Shown: positions 50,467-60,553 of the stretch, in pieces
How the letters are laid out: every line of letters begins with the position of its first letter
Position numbering within the stretch: the stretch's first letter is position 1
Assembly: GCF_026113935.1 (NCBI RefSeq)
Contig: NZ_JAPEUL010000009.1
Span: 268,501 to 332,500 of the forward strand
DNA: 64,000 nt
DNA from: Marinomonas rhodophyticola
GTDB taxonomy: Bacteria; Pseudomonadota; Gammaproteobacteria; Pseudomonadales; Marinomonadaceae
Reading direction: 5' to 3'
Translations under genes and position numbers: made by a program
Notes under the pieces: model-generated
What the model saw: only the letters and a program-made list of their open reading frames with translations
The model's database searches: none
Told to the model about the DNA's origin: nothing

Positions 50467-51405
50467 ATGAGTTCAGCCGATAAGCATTTATACAACCCGA
50501 CCTTTCAATGGCGGTTCCTCCACCCACGTTTTTGGCTCACTTGGTTGGGGGTATTGTGTTCGCTGTTGATGGCGTTTTTTCCTTTGCGTTGGCGAGACAA
50601 ATTAGCAAGTAAAATAGCCTGCAAATTGCTCCACTCGAAAAGTGGGGCGCTAAAAAGAGCGCGTTTAAATTTAGAGCAATGCTTTCCGGAAAAATCTTTG
50701 GAAGAACGCGAAGCTTTGCTTAAGCAGAGCTTTCAGACGGCGGCGCAGTATTTTGTTGCCTATGGCGAATTGCTCGTACGTAGCAAGCAGCATTGCGAGG
50801 ATCGCTGTGTTATTTCTGGTCAGGAGCATCTCTTTCCGTTGTTGAATCGCGGCGACAATGTGATTGCCCTTGTACCGCATTGTTGGGCGATTGACTACGC
50901 GGGAATTATGCTGACCGCACAAGGTCATAAAACCGTCGCCATGATCCGCATCCAGAAGAACCCTATTTTTAATTGGTTAATTCATCGTCAGCGAGTACGT
51001 TACGGTGCTCGTGTTTACTGTCGTAGTAGTGGTATTAAGCCCTTTATGAGAGACGTGCAAGATGGCTATCTTGGTTATTACTTACCGGATGAAGATTTGG
51101 GGGTCCAGCATTCTGTTTTTACGCCGTTTTTTGCGTCAACCAAGGCCACAATGAAAGGTTTAGGTAAGTTGACGAAACTCACCAATGCCACTGTTGTGCC
51201 TATGTTACCGGCTTACAATGCAACCTCCGGTAAATACGAGTTATTCATTTTTCCTGCCTTAGAAAACTTTCCCACGGGGAATGAAGAAACCGATGCGCTG
51301 GTTATGAACCAAGCCCTTGAAGCCATGATTTCTAAGCATCCTGAGCAATATATGTGGGTGCTGAACTTATTGCGTACGCGTCCTGATGGCTCTCGTCTTT
51401 ATTAG
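50467..51405 (+). CDS. lpxM: Lipid A acyltransferase, LpxM/LpxL family
   Basis: 312-residue inner-membrane enzyme adding a secondary acyl chain to lipid A. Seen: one N-terminal membrane segment (FWLTWLGVLCSLLMAFF), the catalytic His-x4-Asp in VPHCWAID, then SSGIKPFMRDVQDGYLGYYL and PDEDLG, closer to LpxM (MsbB) than LpxL. The acyl chain used cannot be told. The ribosome-binding site before ATG 50467 is weak. Confidence 0.87.
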   Translation: MSSADKHLYNPTFQWRFLHPRFWLTWLGVLCSLLMAFFPLRWRDKLASKIACKLLHSKSGALKRARLNLEQCFPEKSLEEREALLKQSFQTAAQYFVAYGELLVRSKQHCEDRCVISGQEHLFPLLNRGDNVIALVPHCWAIDYAGIMLTAQGHKTVAMIRIQKNPIFNWLIHRQRVRYGARVYCRSSGIKPFMRDVQDGYLGYYLPDEDLGVQHSVFTPFFASTKATMKGLGKLTKLTNATVVPMLPAYNATSGKYELFIFPALENFPTGNEETDALVMNQALEAMISKHPEQYMWVLNLLRTRPDGSRLY

Positions 51406-51479
51406 TAACCCTTTGCTTGTGATTCAGTGTAAGAATTGGCGAATAACTTCTTTCGCGATAAGTGTTTTTTCAGTGGTAA

Positions 51480-52519
<1,040 letters not shown>

Positions 52520-52580
52520 TGTTTCGTTAGGTTTCGTATTTTAGCATTGCGCTTTGAACTTCAACACAAGAGGACATATT

Positions 52581-53381
52581 TTGGATCAATACGCGGTTGT
52601 CGGAAATCCGATTGCTCACAGTAAATCGCCTAGTATTCATGGTTATTTTGCTCAGCAAACGGGACAAAATTTGATGTATTCGACCTTGCTTGGTGATCTT
52701 GTTGAATTTGAAAACCAAGTGAGAGATTTTTTTGAAAAAGACGGCAAAGGCCTAAATATTACCGTACCGTTTAAAGAGCGTGCTTATGCTATGTGCGATA
52801 TTCTCAGTCAGCGAGCTAAGCAAGCTGGCGCCGTGAATACTCTCATGATGGGCAAAAATGGCGACCTGTTCGGCGACAATACCGACGGTGTGGGCATGGT
52901 TCGTGACATCATAGAGAATCATCAGCAGAGCCTAACGGACAAACGGATATTGATTCTGGGAGCAGGCGGCGCGGTGCGTGGCGTGCTTGAGCCTGTTTTG
53001 GCGGAGAATCCAGAATCTGTCACCATAGCCAATCGTACTCTTGAAAAAGCCCAGGTTTTAGCTGATCAATTTGATTGTCTGGCGTCGTCTTTCGAAGCGC
53101 TAGAAGGCCCTTTTGATATCATCATTAACGGTACTTCAGCGAGCTTGTCTGGTAGTTTACCGCCATTAAAAGATGAGCTAATAAATTCAGCAACATGGTG
53201 CTACGACATGATGTATGGCAAAGAGCGAACGGTGTTTTTGCAGTGGGCACACGAGCATGGTGCCGAAGGAGCTGATGGCTTAGGTATGCTGGTGGGACAA
53301 GCCGCAGAAGCGTTCTATTTGTGGCGCCAAGTGCGTCCTGAAACAGCCAGCTTAGTTGAGGCAATGCGCCAACAGATGTAA
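52581..53381 (+). CDS. aroE: Shikimate dehydrogenase
   Basis: 266 residues. NADPH-dependent reduction of 3-dehydroshikimate in aromatic amino acid synthesis. Seen: YAVVGNPIAHSKSPSIH, catalytic lysine in NITVPFKERA, aspartate in GDNTDGVG, the NADP motif ILGAGGAVRGVL and ANRT, then ADGLGMLVGQAAEAF. Start taken as TTG 52581 because AAGAGGA lies six bases upstream and the family begins (M)DQYAV; the frame extends nine codons further. Follows hemF. Confidence 0.94.
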   Translation: MDQYAVVGNPIAHSKSPSIHGYFAQQTGQNLMYSTLLGDLVEFENQVRDFFEKDGKGLNITVPFKERAYAMCDILSQRAKQAGAVNTLMMGKNGDLFGDNTDGVGMVRDIIENHQQSLTDKRILILGAGGAVRGVLEPVLAENPESVTIANRTLEKAQVLADQFDCLASSFEALEGPFDIIINGTSASLSGSLPPLKDELINSATWCYDMMYGKERTVFLQWAHEHGAEGADGLGMLVGQAAEAFYLWRQVRPETASLVEAMRQQM

Positions 53382-53421
53382 ATCTGGCGATATGAGCAAT
53401 CAGCGGAGAAAGGAAAGCGGT

Positions 53422-54582
53422 ATGAAAGCGCAATGGTTCAGTTCGGTTGATCAAATAGGCGAAGCCAAATGGCAAGAGACTATTGGAGACACGCGATATC
53501 CGTTTGCGCAATTTGCCTTCCATCAGGCGTTAGAGCAAAGCAAAAGCATTGGCGATGGCACTGGCTGGTATCCAGAGTATTTGCTGGTGATGGACGACGA
53601 TGACAGCCCGTTGGCTATCGCCCCAACCTATTTGAAAACCCACTCACAAGGCGAATTTGTTTTCGATTGGTCGTGGGCGGATGCTTACCAGCGTTACGGT
53701 ATGCGCTACTTTCCTAAGCGCATTTGGGCGATACCTTTTTCCCCTGTGACGGGCCTACGGATCTTCTCTCACCTTGATCCAAAAGGCGATGATGTACAGT
53801 TCTCGCATCTGTACCCAGCACTTGCGGAGTTAATGACCCAAGCGAATCAAGAACGCGACTTTTCCAGCTGGCATTTGTTGTTTACCAAGCCAGAACACGC
53901 AGACTTGTTTGCATCAAACAAAGATCTGGTACAGCGTATTTCCTGTCAGTTCCACTGGTTTAACCGTGGTTATAAAGACATGGAAGATTACTTGTCCCAC
54001 TTCTCTTCACGCAAACGCAAAACCGCACGAAAAGAGCGTGAGAAGGTGGCGCAAGCGGGGATTCAGCTCACGCGCACACTGGGCCGCGATTTAACCCCAG
54101 CCGACATCGATTTTTTCTATCTGTGCTATCAATCTACTTACGCCAAACGTGGCCAGCAAGGTTATCTCACCCGCGAATTCTTCGGCCAATTAGCGCAAGA
54201 CATGGGCGAACAAATCCTCTTGGTGCGAGCTTTCAGAGGTGACGAAGCCATCGCTGCGTCTTGGTGTTTCTTTGACGATCACTCATTGTATGGCCGCTAC
54301 TGGGGCTGTATGGAAGAAGTCGATTGCCTGCACTTTGAAGCCTGCTATTACCAAGGCATCGAATTTTGCCTAGAAAAAGGGCTACAGCATTTTGATCCGG
54401 GCACTCAAGGGGAACACAAAATCGCCCGTGGGTTCGAACCTGTGTTCAGCCACAGCATCCACTACATCGCCCACGAAGGCTTCCGTGACGCTATTGGTAA
54501 CTTCTGCGAAGAAGAAGCCCAAGCCGTGCGTGAGTACCATCAAGACACCCAAGAAATGTTGCCGTTTAAGCAAGAAACCTGA
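53422..54582 (+). CDS. GNAT-family N-acetyltransferase, COG3146/DUF482 type
   Basis: 386 residues. Two GNAT-like folds of the FemAB-like kind: PFAQFAFHQALEQSKSIGD near the start, a basic middle helix (SSRKRKTARKEREKVAQAG), and ARGFEPVFSHSIHYIAHEGF near the end. The family is common in proteobacteria and has no firm substrate. ATG 53422 is preceded by AAAGGA; the longer frame overlaps aroE. Directly after aroE. Confidence 0.83.
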   Translation: MKAQWFSSVDQIGEAKWQETIGDTRYPFAQFAFHQALEQSKSIGDGTGWYPEYLLVMDDDDSPLAIAPTYLKTHSQGEFVFDWSWADAYQRYGMRYFPKRIWAIPFSPVTGLRIFSHLDPKGDDVQFSHLYPALAELMTQANQERDFSSWHLLFTKPEHADLFASNKDLVQRISCQFHWFNRGYKDMEDYLSHFSSRKRKTARKEREKVAQAGIQLTRTLGRDLTPADIDFFYLCYQSTYAKRGQQGYLTREFFGQLAQDMGEQILLVRAFRGDEAIAASWCFFDDHSLYGRYWGCMEEVDCLHFEACYYQGIEFCLEKGLQHFDPGTQGEHKIARGFEPVFSHSIHYIAHEGFRDAIGNFCEEEAQAVREYHQDTQEMLPFKQET

Positions 54583-54588
54583 ATTTAT

Positions 54589-55575
54589 TCAATTGCTTAA
54601 AGAGCGAGCCGCATCTTGTTGATAAAGCCTCGCCAAGGATGACACCATTTTCTCCATTTCTGCCCTCAATTCAGGTGGGCCGATGACTTCCAGTTCTGGC
54701 CCAAAGCGCAAAAGCTCATAACAACCATGTGAAGCTTCCCCAACAGGGATGTGAGCGCGATGCCAGCCAGACTCATCCATTGGCTCTATTTTGGCGTTTT
54801 TGATCACGTAGGATGCACAAATAAATTCCATGATTTTCACACCCAGGGCGGTGATACGAACCTCAGCTATTAAGGGAAACTGAATGGCTTCCACTCGTCG
54901 CAAACTGGCTTGCCAAAATGCCACTAAATTAAAGTCATCGGGTCGTTCAAATGTGTCACTGGATAGCGTTAATGTATCAATACGGGATGCTCGATAGGTT
55001 CGAATATCCTGATCAACTTGCGCGATCAAATACCATTGCCCGCCTTTTAAAACCACACCTAAAGGGTTTGCTTGGCGTTCACTTTTTCCTTTCCAGCTCT
55101 GATAACGCATGACAATTTTTCGTTGTTCTAACACGGCAGTCATCAGTTGAGGTAGGTGCTCGGCTTTTTCGTCATCCGAAAACCAATTGGGCGTGTCCAG
55201 TAAAAATCGACTTTGTAGGCGTTCTGCTTCGTGCCGAACCGTGTCTGGTAAGGCGGCTTTTAGCTTCAGTTGTGCGTCAGCCAGCGTTGCCTCCAATCCC
55301 ATCTTTTGGGCTGGGCCAGCCAGCCCTGCTAGAAACAGTGTTTCTGCCTCTTTAGCGGACAGTCCGTTTAAACGGGTACGGTAACCGTGTAAGAGCCGAT
55401 AGCCACCCTGTACGCCTTGCTCGCTATAAACCGGCACCCCAATAGCGCTTAGTGCATCTATATCGCGATATACGGTGCGTACCGAGGTTTCGCAAATATC
55501 GGCCAAGGTGCGAGCCGTTACTTTTTCATGGGTCTGCAAGGTCATCAACAGTTTTAGGATGCGGCTGGCTCGCAT
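54589..55575 (-). CDS. WYL-domain transcriptional regulator, YafY family
   Basis: 328 residues. N-terminal DeoR-like helix-turn-helix (LADICETSVRTVYRDIDALS) and a WYL domain (QWYLIAQVDQDIRTYRASRI) with a C-terminal extension. GGAG before the ATG. Divergent from the glutathione transferase gene, with a palindrome between them that fits this class of regulator. Confidence 0.9.
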   Translation of the reverse strand: MRASRILKLLMTLQTHEKVTARTLADICETSVRTVYRDIDALSAIGVPVYSEQGVQGGYRLLHGYRTRLNGLSAKEAETLFLAGLAGPAQKMGLEATLADAQLKLKAALPDTVRHEAERLQSRFLLDTPNWFSDDEKAEHLPQLMTAVLEQRKIVMRYQSWKGKSERQANPLGVVLKGGQWYLIAQVDQDIRTYRASRIDTLTLSSDTFERPDDFNLVAFWQASLRRVEAIQFPLIAEVRITALGVKIMEFICASYVIKNAKIEPMDESGWHRAHIPVGEASHGCYELLRFGPELEVIGPPELRAEMEKMVSSLARLYQQDAARSLSN

Positions 55576-55634
55576 GGGGTGCTCCTTTAGGTACCAATAC
55601 GTCGTGGTGCTGATTTTATCAGTATAAATTAAAT

Positions 55635-55655
55635 ACCTGACACAAGGTGTCAGGT
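55635..55655. promoter_or_regulatory. Operator for the WYL regulator
   Basis: Perfect palindrome with arms ACCTGACAC and GTGTCAGGT around AAG, between the divergent WYL and glutathione transferase genes. CTGACA/TGTCAG palindromes are the kind of site expected for YafY-like proteins. Confidence 0.7.
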
Positions 55656-55719
55656 TTTACCTCTAATCTTGTTCATGTAGTCACCACTATTTCTCTTAAC
55701 CTATTTGGAGTTAATCAAT

Positions 55720-56361
55720 ATGAACAGCATCCACAATAAAGACATTATTACCCTTTATCATGCCCCAGAAACCCGTGGTTCTGGTGTTAGGGTATTGCTG
55801 GAGGAATTGGACATACCCTATGAGATGACAGTGTTGAATTTCAAAGCAGGCGAAAATCAGCAACCAGAGTTTTTGGCGATAAACCCTTTAGGCAAATTTC
55901 CAACCCTTGTTCATAATGGTACCGTGGTAACGGAACAAGTCGCCTGCTATCTGTATTTAGCCGATTTATTTCTCGAAAAGGGCTTGGCGCCAGCCTTAAA
56001 TGACCCGAAGCGCGGTGCGTATCTCCGTTGGATGGCCTACCAAGGGAGTAGTTTTGAGCCAGCTGTGATTGATAAAGCTTTTAATCGTCCTCCCGTTGAG
56101 GCTTCACAATCATCTTATGGTAGTTTTGATAAGATGCTAAAAACTGTATTCGATCAAATTGCCAAAGGCCCTTATTTACTGGGAGAAGAGTTTTACGCTG
56201 TCGATATTCTTTGGGGATTGAGTTTGAAATGGTGTCGTATGTTTGGGCTGATTACGACGAATCCAGTGGTAGACGCCTACATAGAACGTATTACCTCACG
56301 TCCAGCGTTTATTTACGTTGAACAGCAAGACCAAACGCTGAAGCTTGCCCAAGACGTTTAA
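55720..56361 (+). CDS. Glutathione S-transferase family protein
   Basis: 213 residues. N-terminal thioredoxin-like domain (ITLYHAPETRGSGVRVLLEE, with NPLGKFPTLV and the glutathione-binding EQVACYLYLAD) and a helical C-terminal domain. ATG 55720 lies nine bases after GGAG. Probably controlled by the divergent WYL regulator. Substrate unknown. Confidence 0.88.
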   Translation: MNSIHNKDIITLYHAPETRGSGVRVLLEELDIPYEMTVLNFKAGENQQPEFLAINPLGKFPTLVHNGTVVTEQVACYLYLADLFLEKGLAPALNDPKRGAYLRWMAYQGSSFEPAVIDKAFNRPPVEASQSSYGSFDKMLKTVFDQIAKGPYLLGEEFYAVDILWGLSLKWCRMFGLITTNPVVDAYIERITSRPAFIYVEQQDQTLKLAQDV

Positions 56362-56408
56362 TGGCCTCCTTGTCCTCAACGAGGGTAGGTGCTTAGGCTC
56401 TCGGTTCC

Positions 56409-56433
56409 CTCCCCTTTTGTTTCCTAAGGGGAG
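56409..56433. terminator. Hairpin between convergent gst and hmp
   Basis: Stem CTCCCCTT / AAGGGGAG with a nine-base loop, without a clear T run. Confidence 0.45.
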
Positions 56434-56452
56434 AGTTCGGAGGGGTTAACTA

Positions 56453-57643
56453 TCACACTTCCTGATGCGGGCCGAATAATTCGTAGTGAATACGATCTGC
56501 TTTTATCCCTAGGGTTAATAATTGCTGCTTAACAAACATCATGAAGCCAACTGGGCCGCATAAGTAAAACTCGCCATTTGTCAGCGGTAAGCTGTCTTTT
56601 ATCGCATCTAGCTGCATCATGCCTTTTGATACGCCCTCTTCTTCACTGTCAGCTTGTTCGTACCAAGTATGAACCAATAAGTTTAGTTGGTTTTTCAGAC
56701 CGTTTACGTGGTCTTTAAAGGAATGCTGATCTTGGTGCACACAAGCGTGTAAATAGCTCACTGGGTGGCTGTATTGCTGTTTGGCGAGTGTATCCAATAT
56801 GGCTTGCATGGGTGTTAAGCCAACGCCACCAGAAATCAGTACCACAGGTGTTTGCTTGTCTTTGAATACGAAATCCCCTGCTGGTGGCATGACTTCTATT
56901 TCGTCCCCAATGTTTAAATGATCGTGTAGGTAGTTCGACATAACCCCTTTGATATCGCCCGTTCCTTCACGTTTGACGCTGATACGATAATTTTTACCAT
57001 TTGGCGCGGTTGATAGAGAGTATTGACGTATCTCATCGAACTCATTGCCTTTTGGATGTAACTTAACGCCCAAGTATTGGCCGGGTTGGTAGTCGATCAC
57101 TGCGCCAGCATCGACTGGCTCAAACACAAAGCTGGTGACCAAATCGGATTCAGGTGTTTTGGAGGCAACACGGAAGCGACGAAAATCTTTCCAGCCACCT
57201 TGTTGCGCGGCACGCTCTTTATACAGATCGCCTTCGACTTTGATAAATATTTCAGCCAACTGAGTGTAAGCCGCTACCCAAGCTTCTTCTACGTCTTTGG
57301 TGAACGCTTCTGGAGCCAGTTCACGTAAGGTTTCAATGAGGTGATGACCAACGATGTCGTACTGATTTGGTTGGATATTAAAGCTGGTGTGCTTATGAGC
57401 AATGCGCATCACAGCGCCAGTTAATACCTCTAGGTTATCGATGTGTGTTGCGTACGCCGCGATGGCATTAAATAAAGCCGCAGGCTGACCGCCCGTTCTT
57501 TGATGGGTCATGTTGAACACATCTTTTAGCTCAGGGTTGTGAGAAAACATGCGTTGATAGAAATGCTCAGTAATCGCAGTCCCTGCAGAAGCAAGAAGTG
57601 GGATAGTGGCTTTTACTGTATCTATATGGTGTTGAGTTAACAT
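56453..57643 (-). CDS. hmp: Flavohaemoglobin, nitric oxide dioxygenase
   Basis: 396 residues. Converts NO and O2 to nitrate using NAD(P)H. Seen: globin domain (1-138; proximal histidine in MRIAHKHTSFNI), FAD-binding IRQYSLSTAP, and the NAD motif ISGGVGLTPMQAIL, ending YELFGPH. AAAGGA precedes the ATG. Transcribed divergently from norR, with a sigma-54 type promoter and a NorR palindrome in between, as in fhpR-fhp of Pseudomonas. Confidence 0.96.
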   Translation of the reverse strand: MLTQHHIDTVKATIPLLASAGTAITEHFYQRMFSHNPELKDVFNMTHQRTGGQPAALFNAIAAYATHIDNLEVLTGAVMRIAHKHTSFNIQPNQYDIVGHHLIETLRELAPEAFTKDVEEAWVAAYTQLAEIFIKVEGDLYKERAAQQGGWKDFRRFRVASKTPESDLVTSFVFEPVDAGAVIDYQPGQYLGVKLHPKGNEFDEIRQYSLSTAPNGKNYRISVKREGTGDIKGVMSNYLHDHLNIGDEIEVMPPAGDFVFKDKQTPVVLISGGVGLTPMQAILDTLAKQQYSHPVSYLHACVHQDQHSFKDHVNGLKNQLNLLVHTWYEQADSEEEGVSKGMMQLDAIKDSLPLTNGEFYLCGPVGFMMFVKQQLLTLGIKADRIHYELFGPHQEV

Positions 57644-57690
57644 ATTTGTGTCCTTTTAAAGGGGTGAATAAAGCTTGTTAACTCTTATAG

Positions 57691-57706
57691 TGCGAAGTGT
57701 GTGCCA
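57691..57706 (-). promoter_or_regulatory. Sigma-54 promoter of hmp
   Basis: On the minus strand TGGCAC, five bases, then TCGCA, one mismatch from the consensus TGGCAC-N5-TTGCA, with correct -24/-12 spacing, about 50 bases upstream of hmp. Confidence 0.75.
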
Positions 57707-57755
57707 AACCAAAAATAGTATTTTAAATCAATGCTTTATGTTTTATTTATTAAAA

Positions 57756-57774
57756 AAGAGTCAATATGACTCTT
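57756..57774. promoter_or_regulatory. NorR binding site
   Basis: Palindrome AAGAGTCA-ATA-TGACTCTT, containing GT-N7-AC, the core of NorR enhancer sites. It lies about 50 bases upstream of the sigma-54 promoter of hmp and just before norR. Only one clear copy is visible, while E. coli has three. Confidence 0.72.
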
Positions 57775-57790
57775 AATTATAAAGGTCTAT

Positions 57791-59428
57791 ATGATATCTT
57801 TGAGTCAAATTGACACGAAAACCAATTCCCCCTTTGAGCTGATAACTATGAATCAGGTTTCTAACAACGCTTTACTGAGTTTTGCCCTCGATCTTGCTAG
57901 CGCGGTGACGCAACCTAATCGCTTCGAACAATTGGTTTATGCGGTGCGGGCAACAATCAACTGCGATGCGGTGGTCTTGTTGTCTCACAGCAATGGTGTG
58001 TTGACGCCGCTGGCTCAACGGGGTTTATCGGAAGACCTAATGGGACGACGCTTTATTATTGAAGAGCAGCCCCGATTAAAAGCCATTTGTGCGGGGCATT
58101 ATCCGGTTCGTTTTCCTGCCGATTCCGATCTCCCCGACCCTTACGATGGCATGGTGTTAGGCCATGACGAGAATTTACCTGTGCATTCTTGTATGGGGGT
58201 GCCGCTGTATTTGGAAGGCAAATTGATTGGCGTGGTGACGCTAGACAGCATCCTGCCGGGCGTGTTTGATAATATCGACGCCCGCGCGTTGGAAATCATT
58301 GGCACCATGGCAGCCATGACGCTGAATACCGCGATCTTGATGGAGCGATTAGAAAATCAGTCGCAACACGCCCAAAACGTATTAAAAGTAATGGGCGAGC
58401 AAAGCCATGAAATGATTGGTCAAAGCAAGGCCATGCAAAACCTTAAACAGTCGATTAATCTGGTGGCACCGTCAGACTTTTCTATCTTGATTGAAGGGGA
58501 AACGGGGGTAGGTAAAGAGCTGGTGGCACGGATGTTACATGACAAATCAGCACGCTTTGATGCGCCTATGGTGTATGTGAATTGCGCGGCGATTCCTCAT
58601 CATCTTATTGAAAGTGAGTTATTTGGTCATGTGAAAGGCGCTTTTACTGGCGCGGATCGGGATCGTCAGGGAAAATTTTTACTGGCGGATGGCGGCACTC
58701 TGTTTTTAGATGAAATCGGTGAACTGCCTTTAGAAGTACAAGGCACCTTACTCAGAGCGATTCAAAATCAAGAAATCCAAGCAGTCGGCAAAGATCAAAT
58801 TTGTAAAGTAAACGTTCGTATTATCGCGGCGACTAATCGACATTTAGAAAACGAAGTGGCAGGAAATCGCTTTCGTGCGGATTTATTTCATCGCCTCAGC
58901 GTCTTCCCGATTCAAGTACCGCCATTACGAGAACGACAAGGCGATGTTCCTGTGTTGGCTGGATTCTTCGCTGAGCGCTTCCGTCGTAAATTAGGCCTGC
59001 AACAATTGACGTTATCTGCATCAGCTATCGACATGCTTGAAGCGTATCACTGGCCAGGAAATGTACGTGAATTAGAGCATGTCATTTCCCGTGCGGCGCT
59101 CTTTTCTAAGGCCGAAACTGTTAAGACAGGACAAACAAATGGCATCACTATTATCTCTCCCGCACATTTAACAGGGCTACAAATTGATAACAGTATTCAA
59201 GAAAAGATACAGAGCAATGAAACATTACGGCCCATTACAGGCTACCAAGAAACAATAGATTTGCGTTTAGAAACAGAAGCTTACCAACGTAATATGATTC
59301 GTAAAGCATTGGAAACGAACGAAGGCAACTGGACTAAAGCTGCTCAACAGCTGTCTATGGATCGCGCCAACCTAGCCCGCTTGGCAAAACGCCTAGGTGT
59401 TGTCGTTGCTAAGGACGTGCGCATTTAA
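57791..59428 (+). CDS. norR: Nitric oxide-responsive sigma-54 activator NorR
   Basis: 545 residues. Seen: N-terminal GAF domain that holds the NO-sensing iron (about 25-190), central AAA+ domain with Walker A GETGVGKE, the sigma-54 contact loop GAFTGA, Walker B TLFLDEIGEL, and a C-terminal Fis-like helix-turn-helix (NWTKAAQQLSMDRANLARLA). AAAGG lies five bases before the ATG. Activates the divergent hmp gene. Confidence 0.94.
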   Translation: MISLSQIDTKTNSPFELITMNQVSNNALLSFALDLASAVTQPNRFEQLVYAVRATINCDAVVLLSHSNGVLTPLAQRGLSEDLMGRRFIIEEQPRLKAICAGHYPVRFPADSDLPDPYDGMVLGHDENLPVHSCMGVPLYLEGKLIGVVTLDSILPGVFDNIDARALEIIGTMAAMTLNTAILMERLENQSQHAQNVLKVMGEQSHEMIGQSKAMQNLKQSINLVAPSDFSILIEGETGVGKELVARMLHDKSARFDAPMVYVNCAAIPHHLIESELFGHVKGAFTGADRDRQGKFLLADGGTLFLDEIGELPLEVQGTLLRAIQNQEIQAVGKDQICKVNVRIIAATNRHLENEVAGNRFRADLFHRLSVFPIQVPPLRERQGDVPVLAGFFAERFRRKLGLQQLTLSASAIDMLEAYHWPGNVRELEHVISRAALFSKAETVKTGQTNGITIISPAHLTGLQIDNSIQEKIQSNETLRPITGYQETIDLRLETEAYQRNMIRKALETNEGNWTKAAQQLSMDRANLARLAKRLGVVVAKDVRI

Positions 59429-59449
59429 AAACATCTGAATTAAATTATT

Positions 59450-59512
59450 CAAAGCAAAATGACATTCATACGAGGTAGGCGATAGTTTCGAGGAAGAATG
59501 TCATTTGCTTTG
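59450..59512. terminator. Long hairpin between norR and the globin gene
   Basis: Arms of about 17 base pairs (CAAAGCAAAATGACATTC and GAATGTCATTTGCTTTG) with one bulged A and a 28-base loop, between two convergent genes. The weak T run makes classic termination uncertain. Confidence 0.5.
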
Positions 59513-59536
59513 ATTGCAAGTAGAGCTGGGAATAAT

Positions 59537-59956
59537 TTACTGGTGCCTCGCTGCACTTACTTGGCGAATGCGTTCGGCCGGAAAAGCGAGCTGAGGCAGT
59601 AAGTACGCTTTTAATTCGTCTGCATAACCCAATTCATCCAATGCCGCTGCCATGCAGTTTAGCCACATGGCTTTTTCTTTCTCGGTAACGATTAAGTGAG
59701 CATGAGCTTGAGGCAAGCTGATTGGGCCGTATTTTTTCGAGAACAACTTCTCGCCACCCATCCAACCGGATAAAAACGACACCAACTTGTCGATGGTGAG
59801 TTCGATATTGCTAGGATGCATATCAAACAGCGGCCGAAACTCTGGCGTGTTTTCCATGATGCGGTAGAAGGTCTCGACTAATTTCTGCAAACCCGTTAAT
59901 CCGCCGACAGCCTGTAAAGTCGCATCACCTTGTCCGTATGCGGGTGGTTGGGACAT
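59537..59956 (-). CDS. Group II truncated haemoglobin
   Basis: 139 residues. Two-over-two globin with YGQGDATLQAVGGLTGLQKL near the start, FYRIMENTPEFRPLFDMHP, and the haem-contact region LSGWMGGEKLF. Start set at ATG 59956 with GGAG ten bases upstream; the longer frame overlaps the upstream small gene. Next to hmp and norR, so a role in NO or oxygen chemistry is likely; shares a strand and close spacing with the small membrane protein upstream. Confidence 0.86.
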   Translation of the reverse strand: MSQPPAYGQGDATLQAVGGLTGLQKLVETFYRIMENTPEFRPLFDMHPSNIELTIDKLVSFLSGWMGGEKLFSKKYGPISLPQAHAHLIVTEKEKAMWLNCMAAALDELGYADELKAYLLPQLAFPAERIRQVSAARHQ

Positions 59957-59963
59957 GAGTATC

Positions 59964-60167
59964 TTACTCCGTGTCTTTTGGCTGATTTTGCTCTTGTTTA
60001 GCGGCCTTTTCTTTATCCATTTTGATGGAGTTGCGGTAGCCACCAATAGCGGCCAACGCTCCGATGATAAAGCTCATGTATAGTGGAATTTGAAACAACA
60101 TGGTGATGCTGATAAAGACACAGCCAACGGCTAAACCTTCGATGATGGGTCTAAGTTGCTTCGGCAT
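59964..60167 (-). CDS. Small membrane protein, 67 residues
   Basis: Not a family I can name. Two hydrophobic segments (GLAVGCVFISITMLFQIPLY and MSFIIGALAAIGGY) and a charged, lysine-rich C-terminal tail. Ends seven bases before the globin start, so the two are likely co-transcribed. Confidence 0.65.
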   Translation of the reverse strand: MPKQLRPIIEGLAVGCVFISITMLFQIPLYMSFIIGALAAIGGYRNSIKMDKEKAAKQEQNQPKDTE

Positions 60168-60553
60168 GGGTGTGCTCCGTAAGATAAAAATAAGCGCGAG
60201 TTTAACAAAATTCTCAGCTTATGTGAGCACAATTGTGGAAAAAAGCATCAGTTATCCAACATTAGACAGGGTTAATATGAAAAGTGTTTGAGCGCTGTGT
60301 ATTTGTGGGTAAGTCGTCTATAAATGATAAGAATGCTCAATAAAAAGCCTTTTTTGCGTATTATTTGCACAAAAAAGCCAAAAATCTTCCCCTGATGTGA
60401 ATAACTGCTATTATTTTCCACAGATTTGAAAGACGATTCTCGTCACCGTTGATGGATTTTTATCCACAGAAGACAGATTACTTATAAGTGAGCTTTTCTT
60501 TGTCAAATTTCTCTTTTTCCGCACTTCTTTGCTTGTTCCGTGCAAATACCAAT
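60168..60553. other. Intergenic cluster of DnaA boxes
   Basis: Perfect DnaA boxes at 60396-60404 (-, TGTGAATAA) and 60460-60468 (+, TTATCCACA), and one-mismatch boxes at 60304-60312 (-) and 60414-60422 (+), in an AT-rich 386-base gap. The density is similar to that in oriC. Could titrate DnaA or regulate the MATE gene. Confidence 0.5.
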
